From positions 1 through 24,596 of the forward strand of contig CAJUJI010000023.1 of assembly GCA_910586875.1 (NCBI GenBank): a stretch of DNA of 24,596 nucleotides, read 5' to 3'. A model generated the notes under the pieces. It made no database searches and was not told the origin of the DNA. It worked only from the letters and a program-made list of their open reading frames with translations. Below, piece after piece: positions 1 to 7,404 of this stretch; within the stretch, counting starts at the first letter, position 1; the number at the start of each line of letters is the position of its first letter. The translations under genes and the position numbers were made by a program. This stretch comes from an uncultured Anaerotruncus sp. (GTDB lineage: Bacteria; Bacillota; Clostridia; Oscillospirales; Ruminococcaceae).

Positions 1-33
1 GGCTTGAACAGGGTGGAAGGTTGGGTTTAGGGC

Positions 34-62
34 TTGAAAAGCACAAAAATTGGTGCTACACT
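34..62 (+). promoter_or_regulatory. SigA-type promoter for the lipoprotein gene
   Basis: TTGAAA (34-39), a 17-bp spacer and TACACT (57-62), preceded by TGC, which makes an extended -10. The predicted transcription start is near 69, about 40 nt before the ATG at 110. Seen in sequence; promoter activity is inferred. Confidence 0.6.
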
Positions 63-109
63 GGATATGAAAATTTGTGCTGTATGCACCAACAGAGGGA
101 TGTGTGACA

Positions 110-1132
110 ATGGGTAAAAAAATTCGCCTGCTGGCAGTTTGCCTGGCATTGGCACTTTGCGTTTGTGGTTGTTCTATGAAGATGCCGGATCTCTCCGCGG
201 TTACCGGCGCCAACAAAACCGATACGGAGAAATTTAATGTCTATATCGACTTCCAAAATTATTGCCAGGGAAAGTGGCTCGACGCGGTTGTGCGGATGTA
301 TTTTGAGCAGTTCGGCTTTGAGGAGGAACCGGACCTCTCCGATGCAGCTGCGTTTACGCTGGGAGAAACCGAAGGCAAGGAAAGTATGTATGAGATGTAT
401 AAGGGCAAAAGTACAGCCGCCCGCAGATATACCGATGAGAAACCGGAATATGGCGAGGCGGACCAGCGCATGAAGGAGCTTTGCGACGCGTTTGACGTGT
501 TCTTCGAGCTGTATTTTAATCAGGTCAACCGCTATTATACCGATGAGGAATATAAGGCGGATGGTTACGCGAGAGGAAAAGAGCTGCACCGCGAGATGCT
601 CAAGTGCTATCTCGAATTTGCCGAGGCCACAAATGCGTTTGGTCTTGCGTTTGAGCAAAAGTCAATCGAGATGCAGCAGGCGGACCTGCCTAAAATGCAG
701 GAAAAAGGGTTGGACATTCACTATTATGCACTGAGCTTCCTGCTCAACAGCCAACAGACCAGCCTTTACTTCCAGCAGTTGATTTTGGACGGGGTGGACT
801 ATCTGGATGCAGATTTGAGCGTTTACCGGCAGATGTATGATGCTTTGACATCGGATATGGACGCACTGAAGGAGGCTTATAAGAAGGATGGTCAGCTTGC
901 AAAGGACGGCTATACCTCAAACCAGCAGGTGTTCCTGCAGCGCTTTATAGAGACAGCAGAAATGATGATGGTTGCGGCAACGGATATGCTGCATATGATC
1001 GAGGCCGGCTCGGAGGATGTGGAGAACGAGATGAGCGGATTGGTGACCACGGGCGGGCGCAACTACCCGATGTCGCGGTTTGATCAGCGTTTGGAGCAGC
1101 TAATCTCTGCATACAACCAAAGTATTTCGTAA
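110..1132 (+). CDS. DUF3829-like lipoprotein
   Basis: Predicted 340-residue secreted lipoprotein. The N-terminus has KK, a hydrophobic stretch (residues 5-19) and a lipobox V-C-G-C with the lipidated Cys at about residue 21, so it should be anchored on the outer face of the membrane. The mature part is soluble and helical, opening with EKFNVYIDFQNYC, and resembles the YiiG/DUF3829 family, whose biochemical function is unknown. An in-frame GTG at 77 would give a longer form, but the ATG at 110 has AGAGGGA about 9 nt upstream and starts directly at the signal peptide, so it is preferred. The gene has its own promoter and a downstream terminator, so it is probably monocistronic. The family call comes from recognition only. 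Confidence 0.75.
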   Translation: MGKKIRLLAVCLALALCVCGCSMKMPDLSAVTGANKTDTEKFNVYIDFQNYCQGKWLDAVVRMYFEQFGFEEEPDLSDAAAFTLGETEGKESMYEMYKGKSTAARRYTDEKPEYGEADQRMKELCDAFDVFFELYFNQVNRYYTDEEYKADGYARGKELHREMLKCYLEFAEATNAFGLAFEQKSIEMQQADLPKMQEKGLDIHYYALSFLLNSQQTSLYFQQLILDGVDYLDADLSVYRQMYDALTSDMDALKEAYKKDGQLAKDGYTSNQQVFLQRFIETAEMMMVAATDMLHMIEAGSEDVENEMSGLVTTGGRNYPMSRFDQRLEQLISAYNQSIS

Positions 1133-1162
1133 CAGTTTTTTGCAGAGTGCTTAAAAAAACAG

Positions 1163-1195
1163 GGGGTGCTTTTCTTCTGCAAAAGCACCCCTTCT
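1163..1195 (+). terminator. Intrinsic terminator after the lipoprotein gene
   Basis: A perfect 11-bp stem (GGGGTGCTTTT, 1163-1173, with AAAAGCACCCC, 1181-1191) has a 7-nt loop and is followed by TTCTTG. The U tract is short, but the A-rich/U-rich stem base helps. It separates the DUF3829-like gene from the next gene. Confidence 0.7.
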
Positions 1196-1237
1196 TGTGG
1201 TCTGGCGTGTGAATGTGAGGGAAAGGGAGGATCGCTT

Positions 1238-3202
1238 ATGAAGGTCAGGCAGACTCCGGAGGAATATTCATCGGACAGGAAATGGGGCAAAACCGGTCCA
1301 TCAATGTACGCTCAGGAGGAAAAGAGTGGTGGAAAATTCGGGCGCAATGCCAGCGCTTTTCATCGGGATATGGAGGAAGAGGCTTTTCGTGCCAGCAAGC
1401 AGGACTTTACAGCGCGCAAGGGCCGCAATGGTTATGCCAGCGCATCGAGCAGATTTGGGCAGGCGCAGAAAATTCCGCCAAAAGAGGTTTTATTCAATTT
1501 GATCCCGTTGTATCTGATGATAGCCTCGCTGCTGTTGCTGGTATATTGGATGGAAGGAATGCCAGGCTTGCCGGTATCTGCGCCGCCTGCACTGCTGCAA
1601 ATGAAGCGGGAATATTTGGGAGGCCGGATTTTACAAGGAATACTGTGCATGATGCCAATTCTTGTGCTTGTGTGTTTTTTTGTCACCATGCTGCTGCGGC
1701 GCCGCAGACCCGACCGGTTTAAAACGCAAAAATGGCGGGTTATTTTCTGTTATGGCATTGCATTGGCGGTGCAGCTCGCAGGATTGTTTTTTGTAGGTTA
1801 TCTGCAAACCGAGCTTCAACCGCTAGGAGAGGACTTAAACAGCTATGTGGCGGGAAAAAGTGCGCATTATACCGGATCGTTGCGGTGGATTGCCCGTCCC
1901 AAATTTGTCACAGACCCTGGGTATGTCTATTTTGAAGCATCGGACAACGACCGGCTGCGCTGTGCACAGGAGAATATCACACAACCGCTGCTGATGCAAG
2001 CACAATACCAGGTGGAATATCTGCCGAACACAAGCACAATCGTCACAATAAAGGCGATGGACGGCAGCTTACGCACCGGAAAGGATGTGGCCTTACCGGA
2101 CGTGCCAAAGGGGCATTGGCTGCATGGCGACCTGCCTGTGCGCCAGTGTACGGAGGTTTATGGCTATGACACCTTTTCACCTGCCGCACAAAAACTGTTT
2201 GACCTGTGCTATGGAGAATATTTTAGCGCAGAGGTGGCGCGTCAGGAAAAACCGACCCATCTTTTTGTGCTGCCGGAACCGGTGCGCAAGGACGAATACG
2301 ATCGAGTGCTTGCGCTTTATCAGGCGAGCACCGACTATGACTGTTACCGGACCTTCCGCTACGACACCAATGATAATATTACAAATGCGGATAAGATGAT
2401 TCGCGAGGTATATGCGGGCGGCATCTCCTATTCGATTGGGGAACAGAACCATTATAACCAGGAGTTTCACCAGAAGGCAAAACAGGTGGTGGCACAGCTT
2501 CCGGTCACGCTGTCTGATTATGAGAAATGCCTGTATCTTTGCACCTATCTGACCCAGAATGTCAGTTATGAACAGCCGGCAGAGCAGCCGGAACGTCCCC
2601 GCTCGGATGGAATTACCGTCAAACGCTCGGCAGCGCCGGTGGAGACCGGCTATGGTGCGTTGGTGCTGGGGGTGGCGAATGATAAAGGGTATGCGCAGGC
2701 GTTTCACCTGTTGGCAAAAGAGGCAGGAATACAGGTGTTGACCGTCTATGGGGAAACCTCCCGCGGGAAAGACAGCCATTGGAATATGGTCAATCTGGAT
2801 GGAGAGTGGTACCACATCGACCCGTGTTGGGTGGATGACGGCTATCGGATGGATGGCAGCTTTTTCTTAGCGAGTGACCGGCAGATCGGTGCGACCCATC
2901 AGGCAAAGAGCTATAGTGGAAGCGAGCGTTTCCGTCTGCCGCAGGCCAACGGCGAACAATATAACTGGTTTGTGCAGAATGGGCTGGATTTTCAGTCTGC
3001 ACAGCAGGCGCTGGATTATCTCACAGAGCATCCGCTGGCGCGGGATCAGCGGTTAATATTGCGGATGCAGGATACACAGGCGCTTGCGGAGCTGGGGCGG
3101 CAGCTGCGCAGCAAAGGGCTGCTGCTCTATGCCACACAAGTGTTTGATCAGCCGCCGATTACCGGCTACATCTACCGTGCAGATACCACGTTAATTTATT
3201 AA
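1238..3202 (+). CDS. Membrane-anchored transglutaminase-like protein lacking the catalytic Cys
   Basis: Predicted 654 residues. A charged cytoplasmic N-terminus (1-85) is followed by TM segments at about 86-105, 131-153 and 168-190. The RRRR cluster after TM2 fits positive-inside topology and puts the C-terminal 460 residues outside the cell. Residues about 470-540 match the transglutaminase-like (TGc) core: GYGALVLG, KGYAQAF, SHWNMV and WYHIDPCW. The family triad is Cys-His-Asp. Here His514 and Asp528 are present, but the Cys position in the 'C-x-G-Y-A' motif is Asp482 (codon 2681-2683). The protein is therefore probably not a classical transglutaminase or protease and may be a binding or structural pseudoenzyme. 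The start at 1238 has AAAGGGAGG 7 nt upstream; an upstream GTG at 1166 lies inside the terminator hairpin and is rejected. Confidence 0.8.
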   Translation: MKVRQTPEEYSSDRKWGKTGPSMYAQEEKSGGKFGRNASAFHRDMEEEAFRASKQDFTARKGRNGYASASSRFGQAQKIPPKEVLFNLIPLYLMIASLLLLVYWMEGMPGLPVSAPPALLQMKREYLGGRILQGILCMMPILVLVCFFVTMLLRRRRPDRFKTQKWRVIFCYGIALAVQLAGLFFVGYLQTELQPLGEDLNSYVAGKSAHYTGSLRWIARPKFVTDPGYVYFEASDNDRLRCAQENITQPLLMQAQYQVEYLPNTSTIVTIKAMDGSLRTGKDVALPDVPKGHWLHGDLPVRQCTEVYGYDTFSPAAQKLFDLCYGEYFSAEVARQEKPTHLFVLPEPVRKDEYDRVLALYQASTDYDCYRTFRYDTNDNITNADKMIREVYAGGISYSIGEQNHYNQEFHQKAKQVVAQLPVTLSDYEKCLYLCTYLTQNVSYEQPAEQPERPRSDGITVKRSAAPVETGYGALVLGVANDKGYAQAFHLLAKEAGIQVLTVYGETSRGKDSHWNMVNLDGEWYHIDPCWVDDGYRMDGSFFLASDRQIGATHQAKSYSGSERFRLPQANGEQYNWFVQNGLDFQSAQQALDYLTEHPLARDQRLILRMQDTQALAELGRQLRSKGLLLYATQVFDQPPITGYIYRADTTLIY

Positions 3203-3267
3203 GAAATGCCGCACGGGGACCGATCTGCTTCCAAAGCATATACTGAAATGGTAGGGAGGGAAGCAAG

Positions 3268-4353
3268 ATGATCACAATTAGCCTATGTATGATTGTAAAA
3301 AACGAGGAAGATGTACTGGCGCGCTGTTTGGATTCTGTACAAAAGCTGGCGGATGAAATGATTATTGTAGACACCGGCTCGGAAGATGCAACACAGGAGA
3401 TTGCCAGACGCTATACCGACCAGGTCTACCAATTTGAATGGATCGATGATTTTGCGGCCGCGCGCAACTTTTCCTTTTCCAAGGCGACGAAGGATTACAT
3501 CCTCTGGTTGGATGCGGATGACATCCTGCTGCCCGACGACCAGAAAGCCTTCCAGCAGCTTAAACAGGAGCTGGACCCGCAAACCGATCTGGTGATGATG
3601 CGGTATCAGGTTGCGTTTGACCAGCAGGGCAATCCGACCTTTTCCTATGAGCGCGAGCGCTTGATGCGGCGTGAAAAGGGCTACCGGTGGGCGGGCGCAA
3701 TTCATGAGGCGATTACACCATCCGGCAGACTGCTCCATAGCCCGATTACCATTACCCATAAAAAGCTGCACCCCTCCGATCCCGACCGCAATTTGCGCAT
3801 TTTTGAACGGCTGCTTGCGCGGGGGGAGACGCTTGAGCCGCGCCAGCAGTTTTATTATGCGCGGGAGCTGTCCGCCCATAAGCGCTACGATGAAGCGGCA
3901 AAACAGTTCACCCGCTTTTTAAACGATGGCCAGGGCTGGATAGAAAATAATATCAGCGCCTGTTTGGATCTGTCCGAGTGTCTCATACAGCTGGGGCAGC
4001 CGGAGCAGGCGGCGCAGGCGCTGTTACGCAGCCTGGTGTACGACCGGCCGCGCGCGGAAATCTGCTGTGCGTTAGGCGGCTATTTTCTGGGGCGGCAGCG
4101 GTATCAGCAGGCGATTTACTGGTATCAACAGGCGCGGCGCTGCACACCAAACGCACAGTCAGGCGGATTTGTTTCGCCGGATTGTTATGGTTTTATCCCA
4201 GAGATGCAGCTTTGCGTCTGCTATGACCGGCTGGGGGACCATGAGACGGCAGCCCGCTATCACCGTAAAGCAAAAAGGCGCAAGCCGGAAGATGCCAGCG
4301 TGCGCCATAATGAGCAATATTTTCGTTCGCTGGGCAGGCTCACTCCCCTGTGA
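3268..4353 (+). CDS. GT2 family glycosyltransferase with TPR-like C-terminus
   Basis: Predicted 361-residue cytoplasmic glycosyltransferase. The N-terminal GT-A fold opens with ISLCMIVKNEEDVLARCL, followed by IIVDTGSEDAT (nucleotide-sugar binding) and a D-x-D-type metal site in LWLDADD. WAGAIHEAI is typical of the SunS-like/TPR-linked branch of GT2. Residues from about 200 onward form helical pairs resembling tetratricopeptide repeats (LARGETLEPRQQFYYARE; QPEQAAQALLRS; QRYQQAIYWYQQA). GT2 enzymes transfer a sugar from an activated donor; the acceptor here is unknown. GGGAGGG lies about 7 nt upstream of the ATG. Its 3' end overlaps the convergent RNase Z gene by 14 bp, with no terminator seen between them. 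Confidence 0.85.
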   Translation: MITISLCMIVKNEEDVLARCLDSVQKLADEMIIVDTGSEDATQEIARRYTDQVYQFEWIDDFAAARNFSFSKATKDYILWLDADDILLPDDQKAFQQLKQELDPQTDLVMMRYQVAFDQQGNPTFSYERERLMRREKGYRWAGAIHEAITPSGRLLHSPITITHKKLHPSDPDRNLRIFERLLARGETLEPRQQFYYARELSAHKRYDEAAKQFTRFLNDGQGWIENNISACLDLSECLIQLGQPEQAAQALLRSLVYDRPRAEICCALGGYFLGRQRYQQAIYWYQQARRCTPNAQSGGFVSPDCYGFIPEMQLCVCYDRLGDHETAARYHRKAKRRKPEDASVRHNEQYFRSLGRLTPL

Positions 4354-5251
4354 GGGTGGTGCGGATGCCATCGTAAGCCGCTGTGGTAGCGGGGAAAATT
4401 GCGCGTGCAACATCCAAACAGCCCTGCGGATCAGTGAGCGCGGGACTGTAATGGGTCAGCCAAAGCTGTTGTGCTCCCGCTTGTTTGGCCAATCGCGCGG
4501 TATCCGAAAACAGCGAATGCGTTTTTTCCTGGAGCTTTTCACGCATCTCATCATCTCCATACATCCCCTCGCCAATCATCAGGTCTGCATTCTGCGCAAA
4601 TGTGGCAATTTCTGGGATGGGCAGCGTGTCGGTGCAGTAGCAGACGCGGATAGGTGCGCGTTCGCCATCCAATACCTGTTCAGGCTGAATGGTGCGCCCG
4701 TCCTCCAGCTCGACGGCCTGCCCTGCATGTAGGCGGCGGTAGAACTGCACTGGAATTGCAAGAGCCTGCGCCTTTTGCGGATTAAACACCGGTGGGCGCT
4801 GCAAGGTGATACGATAGCCGACGCAGGGAACGCGGTGGCGTAGCGGCAGCCAGGAGATTTCCAGCGGCGCCGCATCGAGTGAGCCTGGCTGAGAGGCATC
4901 CAACTCGACCAGCTCCAGCGGATAGGTGAGCGCGGGCGCAATGGTCATCAGCGCCTCTACCACCCGGCGCAGTCCGCGCGGCCCCACAATGGTGAGCGGA
5001 CTGGTTTTGCCGCTGTTGCCGACCGTCAGCAGCAGTCCCGGAAGCCCCGCGGTGTGGTCGGCATGAAAATGTGTGAATAACAGCAGGCGCAAGCGGCTTA
5101 GTTTGCAGCCTGCTTTTTTCAGTGCAATCTGTGTGCCCTCGCCGCAGTCGATCAGGATAGCATCCCCCTGATATTCGGTCCAGCAGCAGGTCAACCAGCG
5201 GTTTTCCAGCGGCATCATACCGCCGGTTCCCGCCAGACAAACATCTAACAT
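4340..5251 (-). CDS. rnz: Ribonuclease Z family metallo-beta-lactamase-fold hydrolase
   Basis: Predicted 303 residues, close to the usual RNase Z length of about 300-310. RNase Z removes the 3' trailer from tRNA precursors. Visible family features in order: DCGEGTQIAL, the zinc motif FTHFHADHTAGLPGLL, CYCTDTLP (the metal-binding Asp region), KTHSLFSDTARLAKQAG and LTHYSPAL, matching the His motifs near the RNase Z C-terminus. A related MBL hydrolase is possible, but the set of motifs favours RNase Z. The start is the ATG at 5251, with GGGAGGAGG 6 nt upstream; the in-frame TTG one codon earlier sits too close to it. The gene stands alone on the minus strand, diverges from hflK and overlaps the GT2 gene end by 14 bp. 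Confidence 0.85.
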   Translation of the reverse strand: MLDVCLAGTGGMMPLENRWLTCCWTEYQGDAILIDCGEGTQIALKKAGCKLSRLRLLLFTHFHADHTAGLPGLLLTVGNSGKTSPLTIVGPRGLRRVVEALMTIAPALTYPLELVELDASQPGSLDAAPLEISWLPLRHRVPCVGYRITLQRPPVFNPQKAQALAIPVQFYRRLHAGQAVELEDGRTIQPEQVLDGERAPIRVCYCTDTLPIPEIATFAQNADLMIGEGMYGDDEMREKLQEKTHSLFSDTARLAKQAGAQQLWLTHYSPALTDPQGCLDVARAIFPATTAAYDGIRTTLTGE

Positions 5252-5278
5252 CAAAATCCTCCTCCCATTTACCTTTTT

Positions 5279-5307
5279 AGTGTAGCATATCCGGTAAAGA
5301 CATACAA
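5279..5307 (-). promoter_or_regulatory. Promoter for the RNase Z gene
   Basis: On the minus strand: TTGTAT (complement of 5302-5307), 17-bp spacer, TACACT (complement of 5279-5284) with TGC immediately upstream (extended -10). It lies 28 nt upstream of the ATG. Confidence 0.6.
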
Positions 5308-5328
5308 CTAGATTTTTTCGCCCTTGTA

Positions 5329-5337
5329 TGTTATACT
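5329..5337 (+). promoter_or_regulatory. Extended -10 promoter for hflKC
   Basis: TG-T-TATACT is an extended -10 element about 43 nt upstream of the hflK start. No convincing -35 is visible at 17 bp. It lies back-to-back with the RNase Z promoter, in a divergent region of only 128 bp between start codons. Confidence 0.5.
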
Positions 5338-5379
5338 ATACAAAACGACAAACATGATAAGGAAAGGGTGTATAAAGCT

Positions 5380-6294
5380 ATGGCGAATGTGAAAGCCACA
5401 GGTGCAAAGGTGGCGCTGGGATTGGTAATTCTATTGGCGGTTCTGGCAATTTTAGGGCTAGAGTCGGTTTACAGCATCCGCGAACAGGAGCAGGCGGTCG
5501 TAATTACCTTTGGGACCCCCTCAACGGTCAGTACCCCGGGTCTGCATTTCAAAATTCCATTTTTACAAAGGGTGCACAAGGTTTCTACGGTCATCAACGG
5601 GTTCCCGATTGGCTATCACCAGGATACGGGAGAGTCGGACGAATCGGAGTCGCTGATGATCACCTCGGACTATAATTTTGTCAATGTGGACTTTTTTGTA
5701 GAGTATAAGGTTTCCGATCCGGTCAAGTATTTGTATGCGTCGCAGGACCCGGTGTTGATTTTAAAGACGCTGGCACAAAGCTATATCCGTGATACCATCG
5801 GCTTGTACCCTGTGGACAATGTGATTACCACCGGCAAGAATGAAATCCAGGCGGAGATCAAGGACAAGCTGATAGAGCGGTTGGAGCGGGACGATATCGG
5901 TTTACAGCTGGTCAATATCACCATCCAGGACGCAGAGCCGCCAACCACGCAGGTATTAGAGGCATTTAAAGCGGTAGAAACAGCAAAGCAGAGCAAGGAA
6001 ACCTCCATCAACAATGCGAACAAATATCAAAGTGAGCAGCTGCCTGCTGCGGCCGCCCAGGTGGACAGCATCATTAAACAGGCGGAGGCAACCCGTCAGG
6101 GGCGCATCAACGAGGCGGAAGGACAGGTCGCTCGTTTCAACGCGATGTATGAGGAATATGTTAAAAACCCGCTGATTACCAAGCAGCGGATGTTCTATGA
6201 GACGATGGAGGAGATTTTGCCAGAGCTAAAGGTTATTATTGACAATGGTGCCGGCGGTGTGACCAAGTTCCTGCCGCTGGAAAACATGGGCTGA
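5380..6294 (+). CDS. hflK: HflK-like SPFH/prohibitin domain membrane protein
   Basis: Predicted 304 residues. One TM segment at about 9-28 is followed by the SPFH/Band 7 domain: SIREQEQAVVITFGTP, TPGLHFKIPFLQRV, VNVDFFVEYKVSDPVKYLY, IRDTIGLYPVDNVIT and LVNITIQDAEPP. An Ala/Gln/Glu-rich coiled coil (TAKQSKETSINNANKY, QAEATRQGRINEAEGQVARF) comes next. HflK pairs with HflC in a membrane cage around the FtsH protease and modulates it; ftsH is not in this window. In-frame GTG at 5368 is possible, but it overlaps the ribosome binding site AAAGGG, so ATG 5380 is preferred. hflC follows after 14 bp. Confidence 0.85.
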   Translation: MANVKATGAKVALGLVILLAVLAILGLESVYSIREQEQAVVITFGTPSTVSTPGLHFKIPFLQRVHKVSTVINGFPIGYHQDTGESDESESLMITSDYNFVNVDFFVEYKVSDPVKYLYASQDPVLILKTLAQSYIRDTIGLYPVDNVITTGKNEIQAEIKDKLIERLERDDIGLQLVNITIQDAEPPTTQVLEAFKAVETAKQSKETSINNANKYQSEQLPAAAAQVDSIIKQAEATRQGRINEAEGQVARFNAMYEEYVKNPLITKQRMFYETMEEILPELKVIIDNGAGGVTKFLPLENMG

Positions 6295-6308
6295 TAGGGG
6301 GTGCAGGG

Positions 6309-7289
6309 ATGAAAAATCCATTTTTCTTTTACCAAAACGGCGGCTTCCAGCCAGGGCAGCAGCCGGAGAACAACAGCGAGAAGAAGGAGAAAATTGATAT
6401 GGCGGCAATCGCGGCGGCAAAAAAACTGGGCCGTCTGCTGAAAATCGCTGCGTTGCTGATCATTCTAGTCTTTGTGTTGCTGAATGCAATCGTCGTAACT
6501 GCGCCGAATCGCTATACAATGGTACAGCAGTTTGGAAAGATTGTGTCGGTGCGCGCAGAGCCAGGACTGAGCTTCAAGCTTCCGTTTGTGCAAACGGTGC
6601 GTGTAATTCCTAAAACGGTGCTTTTGTATGACCTGCCGATTTCGGATGTAATCACCAAGGATAAAAAGACGATGGTGGCCGACAGCTTTGTTTTATGGAA
6701 GGTTTCGGACCCGCTGAAATTTATCCAAACATTAAACGGAAATGTTGACAACGCAGAGGCGCGCATCAGTACAATTGTATATAACTCGATGAAAAATGTG
6801 ATCAGCAGTCTTTCGCAAACCGAGATTATCAGCGGCCGCGACCGTCTGGCGGGCGCCATTTTCGACAGCATTGGGGATAATCTCGATCAGTATGGCGTTA
6901 CGCTGGTGGCGGTCGAAACAAAGCATCTTGACCTGCCGGATGACAACAAAAATGCGGTTTATGAGCGGATGATTTCCGAGCGCAATAACATTGCTGCCGC
7001 TTATCAGGCGGAGGGCGAGTCAGAGGCAACCAAAATTCGCACTGAAACGGATAAAACCATCTCGATTCAGATTTCGGAGGCGCGTGCGAATGCCGAAAAG
7101 ATCATTGCAGAGGGAGAGGCTAAGTATATGCGCATCCTTTCACAGGCGTATGCCGATCAGGAACGAGCGGATTTTTATTCGTTTGTGCGCTCGCTGGATG
7201 CCGCAAAGGTCTCGATGAAGGGGGAGAATAAGACGCTGGTGCTCTCTAAAGATTCGCCACTGGCGCAGATTTTCTATCAGGCAGCTTAA
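6309..7289 (+). CDS. hflC: HflC-like SPFH/prohibitin domain membrane protein
   Basis: Predicted 326 residues. A polar N-terminal tail (1-43) precedes one TM helix (about 44-65) and an SPFH domain: VVTAPNRYTMVQQFGKIV, EPGLSFKLPFVQTV, DKKTMVADSFVLWKVSDP, ISGRDRLAGAIFDSI, YGVTLVAVETKHLDLPDD. HflC hallmarks AVYERMISERNNIAAAYQAEG and AEKIIAEGEAKYMRILSQAY lie in the coiled coil. It is the partner of the upstream HflK and part of the same transcript. Compared with the best-known HflC proteins, the hydrophilic extension before the TM is long. AGGGGGTG lies about 8 nt upstream of the ATG. Confidence 0.88.
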   Translation: MKNPFFFYQNGGFQPGQQPENNSEKKEKIDMAAIAAAKKLGRLLKIAALLIILVFVLLNAIVVTAPNRYTMVQQFGKIVSVRAEPGLSFKLPFVQTVRVIPKTVLLYDLPISDVITKDKKTMVADSFVLWKVSDPLKFIQTLNGNVDNAEARISTIVYNSMKNVISSLSQTEIISGRDRLAGAIFDSIGDNLDQYGVTLVAVETKHLDLPDDNKNAVYERMISERNNIAAAYQAEGESEATKIRTETDKTISIQISEARANAEKIIAEGEAKYMRILSQAYADQERADFYSFVRSLDAAKVSMKGENKTLVLSKDSPLAQIFYQAA

Positions 7290-7337
7290 CAGCGGTCATA
7301 TAGGCTCTTTTGCTACGCATAGCGGGGCGAATGGGAT

Positions 7338-7366
7338 TTGCATTTTGATGCGGGATACGCTAAAAT
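7338..7366 (+). promoter_or_regulatory. Promoter for the Sel1-repeat gene
   Basis: TTGCAT (7338-7343), 17-bp spacer, TAAAAT (7361-7366). The predicted start lies about 32 nt before the ATG at 7405. No extended -10 TG. Confidence 0.55.
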
Positions 7367-7404
7367 ATAGACAAGCACTTTGAGTCAGAAATGGAGCGGT
7401 GAGA

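Noticed and set aside
1166..1237. Upstream start extending the transglutaminase-like protein
   Set aside because: It begins inside the intrinsic terminator hairpin and lacks a ribosome binding site; ATG 1238 has a strong one.
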